Part shown: positions 7,855 through 13,821 of the stretch, in pieces
Position numbering within the stretch: the first letter of the stretch is position 1
Layout: each line of letters starts with the position of its first letter
Assembly: GCA_964644465.1 (NCBI GenBank)
Contig: CAZXVU010000046.1
Location: forward strand, 1 to 15,492
Direction of reading: 5' to 3'
Source of the DNA: CAZXVU01 sp964644465
GTDB taxonomy: Bacteria; Chlamydiota; Chlamydiia; Chlamydiales; SM23-39
DNA: 15,492 bases
Position numbers and translations under genes: made by a program
Notes under the pieces: generated by a model
Told to the model about the DNA's origin: nothing
Databases searched by the model: none
What the model saw: the letters and a program-made list of their open reading frames with translations, nothing else

Positions 7855-8441
7855 AATCTTTGCTGATTGGCGTTTTATTGGCTCTAAACCCTCCTTTTAC
7901 TTCCGTTCCTTTGCCGAAAAATGATCAATTGCCAGAACCCATCCAAGAAACTCTCTCCGAGATGCCTCCGTTGAATGTCTATCGGATGCTCGCGAATGTG
8001 CCTGCTAGCTTTGAGCCCTATGTCGCACTGGCAAAATCGATCTTTGTCGAAGGCAAATTCAATCCGAGACTGCGGGAAATCGCTGTCTTACGCCTCGCTC
8101 ATGATTTGAAGTGCCCCTATGAATGGCATCAGCATGTTTTCATTGCCAAGTCAAATGGAGTGACTGATCGTGAAATCGAGATCATCAAAAAGGAAAATCC
8201 CGTCAAAGGGCTTGGGAAAGAGGAAAATTTCATCTGCAAAGTCGCCGATGAAATTACCTTAGACGCCAATCTGAAAGATGCCACATTCAAAGAGCTCTAT
8301 AGCCGCTATACGATCGAAGAGGGTTCTGAGCTCATTTTTGCCATCAGCTTCATGAATATGCTCGGGCGGTATATCAATGCCACCCGAGTCCAGATTGAAA
8401 AAACAAACCCTTTGGAAGGGCTCGCTAGTCCTATGAAATAA
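7851..8441 (+). CDS. Carboxymuconolactone decarboxylase (AhpD-like) family protein with N-terminal export signal
   Basis: The 196-residue protein contains a CMD domain. LREIAVLRLAHDLKC (74-88) runs into CPYEWHQH (88-95) and then AKSNGVTDREIE, a pattern of many CMD proteins in which a single Cys with Glu and His residues forms the active site; the AhpD CxxC pair is absent. The N-terminus MKSLLIGVLLALNPPF is a Lys followed by a hydrophobic run, like a Sec signal or anchor; the cleavage site is not clear (possibly near residues 17-22). CMD domains normally start close to the helix seen here from about residue 30, so this is an addition. The ATG overlaps the thioesterase stop (ATGA). It is the last gene of the operon; its stop is two bases from that of the convergent phosphorylase. 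Confidence 0.8.
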   Translation: MKSLLIGVLLALNPPFTSVPLPKNDQLPEPIQETLSEMPPLNVYRMLANVPASFEPYVALAKSIFVEGKFNPRLREIAVLRLAHDLKCPYEWHQHVFIAKSNGVTDREIEIIKKENPVKGLGKEENFICKVADEITLDANLKDATFKELYSRYTIEEGSELIFAISFMNMLGRYINATRVQIEKTNPLEGLASPMK

Positions 8442-8443
8442 AC

Positions 8444-9334
8444 TTAGATTTTCTCAAGGAATTCAGAGATCAAGTTTGAGACCTTCGGTTCAGTTTCCCC
8501 GGCAATGCGGATGATTTCTGGAATGTTTGCAGGCTGGATTGTTTCATAGTAGCAGCAATCGGTAATGATCGAGATCCCCACAACTCTCATACCCATGTGG
8601 ACCGCTGCGAGGGTTTCTGGCACTGTAGACATGCCGATCGCATCAGCTCCGATGATATAGAGCATTTTGTATTCCGCTTTTGTTTCTAAAGCAGGACCTT
8701 TCAAGGCAGCGTAGACGCCTTTTTTCAGAGGTAAATTATTTTCAGAAGCGATCTGTTCCAATAAGGAGATGTATTTTCGATCATAAGCTTCGTATAAATC
8801 GGGCCAGCGAGGGCCGATTTTTGGGTCGTTGGGTCCAATGAGAGGACTATCGGAGAGAAGATTGATATGATCTTCGATGATCATGATATCGCCAGACGTA
8901 TAAGAAGGATTGATGCCGCCGGCAATGTTTGTCAGGACGAGAGTCTCTGCGCCCAAAGCTTTCATAACGCGGATCGGGAATGTAATTTCTTGCGCTGTGT
9001 AGCCTTCATAGAGATGGAGTCTTCCGTGCATCCCTACAACGGGTTTGCCTTTAAAAGTTCCCAAAATCAATTTTCCAGCGTGATGCTCGGTTGTTGTCAC
9101 AGGAAAATTGGGGATCATTTCATAGGGAATTTCCACGTCTACTTCAATCTGCTCAGCAACGCCGCCCAGGCCAGTGCCTAAAACGATCGCAATCTCCGGT
9201 TTCAACGAAGAAAATTGACGGATATAAGAAACGGCTGCATCCATCGTCTCGGAAAGAGGCTGGCTTTCTGTAGGCGCTGCTTGAATGCTTTGAATACAGA
9301 ATACAGAACAAACAATGAGAAGAAATTTTTTCAT
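8444..9334 (-). CDS. Purine nucleoside / methylthioadenosine phosphorylase family protein with signal peptide
   Basis: The 296-residue protein is a trimeric-type PNP-family enzyme that cleaves a nucleoside with phosphate to base plus ribose-1-phosphate. It carries the phosphate loop GTGLGG (53-58), HHAGK (84-88), GRLHLYEGY (104-112), TNIAGGIN (135-142), GPALETKAE (213-221) and GMSTVPE (234-240). The PNP base-contacting Asn (human Asn243) is Asp259 here, and the 5'-hydroxyl contact His257 is Ile271, both as in MTA phosphorylase; the human Glu201 equivalent, Glu221, is kept, which is PNP-like. The start at 9334 is set by GGAGG seven bases upstream and adds MKKFLLIVCSVFCIQSIQA, a textbook Sec signal with cleavage before AP. 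An upstream in-frame start 20 codons earlier lacks support. Ordinary PNP and MTAP are cytosolic, so export is unusual. Confidence 0.9.
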   Translation of the reverse strand: MKKFLLIVCSVFCIQSIQAAPTESQPLSETMDAAVSYIRQFSSLKPEIAIVLGTGLGGVAEQIEVDVEIPYEMIPNFPVTTTEHHAGKLILGTFKGKPVVGMHGRLHLYEGYTAQEITFPIRVMKALGAETLVLTNIAGGINPSYTSGDIMIIEDHINLLSDSPLIGPNDPKIGPRWPDLYEAYDRKYISLLEQIASENNLPLKKGVYAALKGPALETKAEYKMLYIIGADAIGMSTVPETLAAVHMGMRVVGISIITDCCYYETIQPANIPEIIRIAGETEPKVSNLISEFLEKI

Positions 9335-9365
9335 TTTTAAACCTCCAGTTTTAGAAAAGAGGGGC

Positions 9366-9394
9366 AGAATACACAGGGTATGAAGTCTCTGCAA
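9366..9394 (-). promoter_or_regulatory. Candidate promoter of the phosphorylase gene
   Basis: On the minus strand TTGCAG (9389-9394) and TATTCT (9366-9371) are separated by 17 bases, about 30 bases upstream of the start codon at 9334. Each element matches the sigma70 consensus only partly. Confidence 0.35.
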
Positions 9395-9444
9395 GAATTT
9401 TTGTTTAATTGACGCAAAGGGAGGGAAAAAATACTCTGAAAATT

Positions 9445-10371
9445 ATGGAACAAAACGAGCGCCGCAATTTCGAGTTTGGCATTTTTTTCATGCTGCTCTA
9501 TTGCATCGCTCTGGCCTTTTATGGCCTCTTTTCTAAGCTGGGACTGACCCTAGAGTCGATCTTTATCTTTCTTTTCTCACGGTATTTTGTTGCTTTGATC
9601 CTCATTCTGCCTGTTCTTTTAGCCATGGGCTCTTTTAAGGGGATGAAATTTTTCAGCGATCTAAAACCGCAGCTGCTCAGGTCCGTTGTGATGATCATCG
9701 CCCAGTATTTCTTCTTCTATTATTTGACCAAAAATTCCTTGTTGGACGCGACAGTGCTCTACAATACAGGGCCTATATTCATTCCCATTATTTTAGGGAT
9801 CTTTTACAAGCATCCATTTGGGAAAAAGGTCTGGATGAGCATTGGTATTTCATTCATTGGCGTCGTCTTCATCTTGAGACCGGACAAAGAGATCTTCACT
9901 ATTTACAGCCTCTTTGGACTGCTCTCAGGCTTTTGCATGGGGCTTTCGAAAGTTTTGTTTGGACAAAAGACAAAAACCGCAAGCGCCGGACTCAATCTTT
10001 TCTATTTGCTTTTTCTATGCTCTGCAATCAGCGCGATTCCCATGTTCTTGGTCAATGGTGTTTATAGGGAAGATCTGGGTATGTTGACAAAGAATCTAAT
10101 CCATAGCGATTGGATCGAATGGGCCTTTGTTTTAGGCGTGGCTCTGTCCATCATTTTAACCCAGCTTTTGCAAGGAATCGCCTATAACTTTGCCAGCGCA
10201 GAGAGGCTTGCTCCTTTTATCTATATTGTCGTTATTTTTTCAGGCATTTTCGATTGGTGGATCTACAAAAATCCTCCCGATATTTTCGTTGCAGTCGGCA
10301 CCATTTTAGTCATAGGCGGCGGCCTATTAGAATGGTATTTCTGCAAAAAAGAGCATGAGAAAATCGCTTGA
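9445..10371 (+). CDS. EamA/DMT-superfamily transporter, ten helices
   Basis: The 308-residue inner-membrane protein has about ten hydrophobic helices in the two-fold EamA arrangement, ending in a short lysine-rich tail. Segments such as ATVLYNTGPIFIPIILGIF and GVVFILRP are typical of the drug/metabolite transporter superfamily. Members move purines, amino acids, sugars or S-adenosylmethionine; in obligate intracellular bacteria (Rickettsia Sam, chlamydial SAMHT) DMT proteins import host S-adenosylmethionine. Its place between an MTA-type phosphorylase and mtnBA makes a sulfur-nucleoside or related substrate plausible, though unproven. The start is uncertain: ATG 9445 is chosen because it directly precedes the first helix. 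The purine-rich AAGGGAGGG (9417-9425) lies 19 bases upstream, which is too far; a CTG at 9436 or TTG at 9409 would fit or include it but are rarer starts. Confidence 0.85.
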   Translation: MEQNERRNFEFGIFFMLLYCIALAFYGLFSKLGLTLESIFIFLFSRYFVALILILPVLLAMGSFKGMKFFSDLKPQLLRSVVMIIAQYFFFYYLTKNSLLDATVLYNTGPIFIPIILGIFYKHPFGKKVWMSIGISFIGVVFILRPDKEIFTIYSLFGLLSGFCMGLSKVLFGQKTKTASAGLNLFYLLFLCSAISAIPMFLVNGVYREDLGMLTKNLIHSDWIEWAFVLGVALSIILTQLLQGIAYNFASAERLAPFIYIVVIFSGIFDWWIYKNPPDIFVAVGTILVIGGGLLEWYFCKKEHEKIA

Positions 10372-10396
10372 CTTATCCCGTTTTGAAAGCTAGCAT
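10368..10396 (+). promoter_or_regulatory. Candidate internal promoter for mtnBA
   Basis: TTGACT (10368-10373) and TAGCAT (10391-10396) are separated by exactly 17 bases. The -35 box matches five of six consensus bases and overlaps the stop codon of the transporter gene. A transcript would start near 10403, just before the GGAGG of mtnB, giving mtnBA expression independent of the transporter. Confidence 0.5.
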
Positions 10397-10417
10397 GGCG
10401 CCCTTTTTGGAGGCTCT

Positions 10418-11101
10418 ATGTTCAAATGGATCGCATTTCTTTTTCCAATCATCGCTATGCAAGGACTGGAAGATACCACCCAAGTTTTCATCTCAGAAAA
10501 AGTGGCTGATGAAATCGTCAAAGGCGGCCAATTTTTAAATCAGGCCGGCCTTTGCCCTGCCACCGGAGGCAGTCTCTCTATCCGCATTGCCCCTGAACTT
10601 GTGGCCATTACCGTATCCGGCAAACACAAGGGAGAGCTTACTTCAGATGACATCATGTTGGTCAATCTAGAGGGAAAAGCACAGTACACTACAAAGAAAC
10701 CTTCTGCTGAAACATTGCTCCATACTCTTGTTTATGCTCTTTTCGACGATGCAGGATGTGTATTGCATACACACTCTGTGGATGGGGCTGTTCTGTCCAA
10801 GTTGCTTGCGCCAAAAAATGCAATGGTTACGGAAGGGTATGAGATGCACAAGGCTTTCCGCGGCATCACAACCCATGAAACGACATTGACCATGCCGATC
10901 TTTGAAAACAGCCAAGATTATCCAACAATTGCGGCTGAAGTGTCCGCCTATCTTAAAACCCATCCCAATGTTTTCGGATTTTTCCTCCGCGGCCATGGCC
11001 TTTATACTTGGGGCCGCGACATGAAAGAAGCGAAGATCCGCGTCGAGACATTTGAATATCTCTTTGAAAGCGAATTAAAATTATTTCCCTACAACCGATA
11101 A
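10418..11101 (+). CDS. mtnB: Methylthioribulose-1-phosphate dehydratase (class II aldolase family) with hydrophobic N-terminal extension
   Basis: MtnB dehydrates 5-methylthioribulose-1-phosphate to 2,3-diketo-5-methylthiopentyl-1-phosphate in the methionine salvage pathway. The 227-residue chain shows the class II aldolase fold: GLCPATGGSLSIR (44-56), SGKHKG (67-72), KPSAETLLH (94-102), zinc ligands HTH (117-119) and H193 in RGHGLYTWGR (191-200), and EGYEMHKA (139-146), whose Glu142 aligns with the dehydratase catalytic Glu. All key residues are intact. The MtnB core starts near residue 24; before it is MFKWIAFLFPIIAMQG, a hydrophobic run with Lys3, resembling a signal peptide or anchor, with a weak cleavage site. 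GGAGG four bases upstream supports this start. The next gene follows after 10 bases. A related 5-deoxyribulose-1-phosphate aldolase (DHAP shunt) is the main alternative, since it shares the fold. Confidence 0.88.
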   Translation: MFKWIAFLFPIIAMQGLEDTTQVFISEKVADEIVKGGQFLNQAGLCPATGGSLSIRIAPELVAITVSGKHKGELTSDDIMLVNLEGKAQYTTKKPSAETLLHTLVYALFDDAGCVLHTHSVDGAVLSKLLAPKNAMVTEGYEMHKAFRGITTHETTLTMPIFENSQDYPTIAAEVSAYLKTHPNVFGFFLRGHGLYTWGRDMKEAKIRVETFEYLFESELKLFPYNR

Positions 11102-11111
11102 GGAATAACCC

Positions 11112-12188
11112 ATGCGCGCCTGGATACTTATTTTTTTGGCAATCTCTTTACAGATGCATAGTTTGACATTGGACAGTTTTGCAATCCGTTACGACAAAGG
11201 CGAAATCCACGTTTTAAATCAGCAAAAATTGCCCCTGGAAGAAGAGTGGATTTCTGTCCAAACGCCTGAAGAAATGGTGGAGATCATCACTTCTTTGAAA
11301 GTAAGAGGCGCTCCCATGATCGGGATTTCTGCAGTGCTCTCATTGGCGCAGCTCGCAGAAAAAGGAGCATCGCGCGATGAGATCGAGCATGCGGCGTTCA
11401 TCCTGAAAAAATCGCGCCCTACCGCTGTGAATTTAGCCATCTACATTGAAAGAGTTCTCGCTGCCATGGATCAAGGCAGTATGTATGATGCGATCTTGAC
11501 TACAGTAGAAGAGATCTTCCATGAAGATACCTCTCTTTGCGAAGCGATGGGCGCAGCAGGCTCCGCTTTGATCCAGCCGGGCGAAAGGATCTTGACCTAT
11601 TGCAATACGGGCAGTTTAGCGACTGCAGGGATCGGAACGGCCATTGGGGTCATTAAGGCCGCACATGCCCAAGGAAAACAGATCCATGTTTATGTCTGCG
11701 AGACACGCCCTCTCTTGCAAGGCGGACGGCTTACAGCATGGGAAATGGAACAAAATGGGATTCCCTATACGCTGATCTGCGACAATATGGCTGCTACGCT
11801 AATGCGCCAAGGGAAGATCGACCGCGTTTTGGTGGGAGCCGACCGGATTGCCGCCAATGGAGATTTCGCCAATAAGATCGGGACCTATGCTGTCGCTGTC
11901 CTGGCTCATCACCATGGCGTCCCTTTTCATGTAGTTGCTCCCTATACGACAATCGATCCAAAGTGCCCCAATGGAGATGCGATCAAGATCGAAGAGCGCT
12001 CACCTGACGAAGTACGCGGCGCCTCGGGGAGTTTCGGCAAAGTATGCTGGAGTCCAAAAACAGCTCCTGTCTACAACCCTGCCTTTGATGTAACTCCTTC
12101 CGAATTAGTGACGAGTTATATTCTTGATAGTGGGAATTTGTCTTTATCGGAATTTTTAAAAGAAAAGGCCCTCGTCAAGGGCCAGTAG
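11112..12188 (+). CDS. mtnA: Methylthioribose-1-phosphate isomerase with hydrophobic N-terminal extension
   Basis: MtnA converts 5-methylthioribose-1-phosphate to 5-methylthioribulose-1-phosphate, the step before MtnB. The 358-residue protein resembles eIF2B-alpha folds: KVRGAPMIG (63-71), catalytic Cys164 in TYCNTGSLATAG, ETRPLLQGGRLTAWE, and catalytic Asp244 in VGADRIAANGDFANKIGTY. These residues match the B. subtilis Cys160 and Asp240 pair. Cytosolic homologs begin where residue 20 lies here; in front is MRAWILIFLAISLQMHS, a short positively charged then hydrophobic segment like a Sec signal or anchor. AAGGA 7 bases before the ATG supports this start; the in-frame ATG at codon 15 has no ribosome binding site. 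It is co-directional with mtnB, 10 bases apart. 5-deoxyribose-1-phosphate is an accepted alternative substrate of such enzymes. Confidence 0.9.
   Translation: MRAWILIFLAISLQMHSLTLDSFAIRYDKGEIHVLNQQKLPLEEEWISVQTPEEMVEIITSLKVRGAPMIGISAVLSLAQLAEKGASRDEIEHAAFILKKSRPTAVNLAIYIERVLAAMDQGSMYDAILTTVEEIFHEDTSLCEAMGAAGSALIQPGERILTYCNTGSLATAGIGTAIGVIKAAHAQGKQIHVYVCETRPLLQGGRLTAWEMEQNGIPYTLICDNMAATLMRQGKIDRVLVGADRIAANGDFANKIGTYAVAVLAHHHGVPFHVVAPYTTIDPKCPNGDAIKIEERSPDEVRGASGSFGKVCWSPKTAPVYNPAFDVTPSELVTSYILDSGNLSLSEFLKEKALVKGQ
12167..12183 (+). repeat. Short inverted repeat over the 3' end of mtnA
   Basis: GGCCCT at 12167-12172 pairs with AGGGCC at 12178-12183 across a 5-base loop. The repeat ends two bases before the mtnA stop codon (12186-12188) and precedes the terminator-like hairpin by 14 bases. 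It could contribute to termination or protect the 3' end, or be chance. Confidence 0.3.
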
Positions 12189-12196
12189 ACGATTTG

Positions 12197-12220
12197 ATAG
12201 CCCCTGCTAACAGGGGCTAT
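12197..12220. terminator. Hairpin terminator between convergent mtnA and the secreted-protein gene
   Basis: A perfect 10-bp stem (ATAGCCCCTG pairing with CAGGGGCTAT) with a CTAA loop lies in the 45-base gap between the mtnA stop and the stop of the convergent gene. A T-rich but interrupted tract follows on the plus side (up to 12245); the minus side has no T run. It probably ends mtnBA transcription and may also block read-through from the other side. Confidence 0.65.
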
Positions 12221-12233
12221 TCCATAAATCTAA

Positions 12234-12722
12234 TTATTCTTTTTGGCTTTCTTTGGCTTCTTTCAGGAGCTTGACCCAAACAGAAGTTTCGATCTTTTTC
12301 GACTGCGGTGTGAGATATGTCAGAGAGATGTTTCCTTCATTCAATGCAAAAAGACGACCCACCCCTTGCATAACGAGCTCAGATTCATCGGAAATAGACC
12401 ATTGGTACAAAAGGGAAGTTTTGTCAGAGTCTAGAACAACCACTTCAACGTTGTGATCGGGATAGGGGATTTGCAATCCTTCCTGGATTTCTTTGGCAGT
12501 TGGCAAGATATGAGGATAAGTCTGGTCTCGATAAACAGCAAAATATTCAGAGCCCTCTTCGGTGGTGCGGCCGTAGAGACGCCCATCCATTTCTTCATCG
12601 TTCACTTCATTGACGACTTCCCAACCTTCGGTTGAAAATTGGTACTCTACGTTCCCGATTTGATCCGCAAAAAGACAACTTGCAGAAAGACTGGCAAAAA
12701 ATACGAATAGTGCTTTTTTCAT
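12234..12722 (-). CDS. Small secreted protein of unknown function
   Basis: I do not recognise the family. The start at 12722 is chosen because GGAG lies six bases upstream and the N-terminus MKKALFVFFASLSASCLFA is a textbook Sec signal with LFA/D cleavage. The mature part of about 143 residues is acidic in its first half and consists mainly of predicted beta strands with one helix near the middle, ending in a Lys/Glu-rich helix (VWVKLLKEAKES). The signal contains a Cys at residue 16 but not in a lipobox context, so it is probably soluble periplasmic or secreted rather than a lipoprotein. It follows the two outer-membrane-protein genes on the same strand with a 70-base gap and may share their transcript. 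Confidence 0.7.
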   Translation of the reverse strand: MKKALFVFFASLSASCLFADQIGNVEYQFSTEGWEVVNEVNDEEMDGRLYGRTTEEGSEYFAVYRDQTYPHILPTAKEIQEGLQIPYPDHNVEVVVLDSDKTSLLYQWSISDESELVMQGVGRLFALNEGNISLTYLTPQSKKIETSVWVKLLKEAKESQKE

Positions 12723-12792
12723 TAAATACTCCAGGTTGAAGAGAAATCGTAGCTGTTTTTGAATCAAAAAAGCAACTGATTATAGAGTGAAA

Positions 12793-13821
12793 TCAGTCGA
12801 AGAAATTGAACGTGTAAGTTAGACCAACATATGCTGTTCCAAAATTGAGGGTATTGCGCCCATAAAGAGAGACCCAGCCTCCTCCGATGAGCCAGAGATT
12901 GCAAGCAGGTCTATATTCGAAGGCGGGAGCAATGCTTAGCTCATCGCTCGATCCAGAACCCACAACAGCGGTAGTGCCGTTGGCATTTAGGCCGCGAAAC
13001 CCAACAAATTTGTTTCTTCCAATGGCCACATACATTAAGTCGGTAGTAAAGACCCAGCGTTTAGTGATGCTGATTTCAGCGCCAAAATCCGCTCGGAATA
13101 GATTACCTGGCCGCACTTTTCCATCAGTGCCGAATCCACCCCCGTAAGTATTGAAATTTTCCACTTTTGCCCGCGTGCCAAGTCCATATCCAAATGTCAT
13201 TCGAAAATTCATCGGATGGTCCGAGCACCAGAAAAAGATTTTAGAAAAGGCCAACTTAAAAGTTGTGAAATAAGAACCTTGTCCGGTTGCATCCGTACGG
13301 AAACGGTTCGATTTTAAATTCCTGTAGCGCCCTGTCGGAAATGTCTCTGTGACTGAAGCTTTGATTGCGGGAACCCACATTGTCTGTTGCGCAATGGGGA
13401 ATCCGATCTGCCAAAGCGTGTCTCCAACGCTTCCGCCATGCCGATCCTGTTGCCAATTGGTCACAGTTTGAATCAGAAAGGTGGTGTCGAGCCAATCGGT
13501 TACGCCTGCCTGCATGGCGAATACGGGATTGAAAGTAAATTTTGTGGGGACTTTCTCTAGGTTCCGATCTTCATCGTATCTTTTGTAGTGGTCTGCAACG
13601 AAAACATGCGTTTGGATATTCCCCCAACCTTTGGGCATCATCGTCGCAGTTCCCAGCAACAAGGGTCCCGAGTACCAAGGATTGAACATCTCTTGGACTT
13701 TACAAAAGCGCTCTTGTTCGATCCACACACGCGAACAGGGATCTTCGCAGCAAGGATTGACACCGCAGTCTTGTCCTAAAAGCGAAAAGGGAAGAAGAAT
13801 CAAAAAGCAAAGTTTTTTCAT
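12793..13821 (-). CDS. Outer-membrane beta-barrel candidate, Cys-rich N-terminus (paralog B)
   Basis: The 342-residue protein starts with the signal-like MKKLCFLILLPFSLLG. Mature Cys at 19, 24, 25, 29 and 40 form a tight cluster before the shared block EMFNPWY (44-50), GPLL and MMPKGWGN. The rest alternates short amphipathic strands and turns, with ETFPTGRY, HPMNFR and YGGGFGT...VRPGN motifs, and ends with aromatic-rich YTFNFF. This pattern suggests an outer-membrane beta barrel; the EMFNPWY block recalls uncharacterised envelope proteins of intracellular bacteria such as Legionella, from memory only. It is a paralog of the gene upstream. ATG overlaps the upstream stop (TAATG), so translation is coupled; no clear ribosome binding site is seen. 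A longer start eight codons upstream is less likely because it would precede the signal peptide. The Cys cluster may crosslink the envelope. Confidence 0.65.
   Translation of the reverse strand: MKKLCFLILLPFSLLGQDCGVNPCCEDPCSRVWIEQERFCKVQEMFNPWYSGPLLLGTATMMPKGWGNIQTHVFVADHYKRYDEDRNLEKVPTKFTFNPVFAMQAGVTDWLDTTFLIQTVTNWQQDRHGGSVGDTLWQIGFPIAQQTMWVPAIKASVTETFPTGRYRNLKSNRFRTDATGQGSYFTTFKLAFSKIFFWCSDHPMNFRMTFGYGLGTRAKVENFNTYGGGFGTDGKVRPGNLFRADFGAEISITKRWVFTTDLMYVAIGRNKFVGFRGLNANGTTAVVGSGSSDELSIAPAFEYRPACNLWLIGGGWVSLYGRNTLNFGTAYVGLTYTFNFFD

Noticed and set aside
12779..12784. Perfect minus-strand TATAAT upstream of the small secreted protein
   Set aside because: No acceptable -35 box at 16-18 bases upstream; a weaker TTGCTT/TACGAT pair nearby is no better, so no promoter is claimed.
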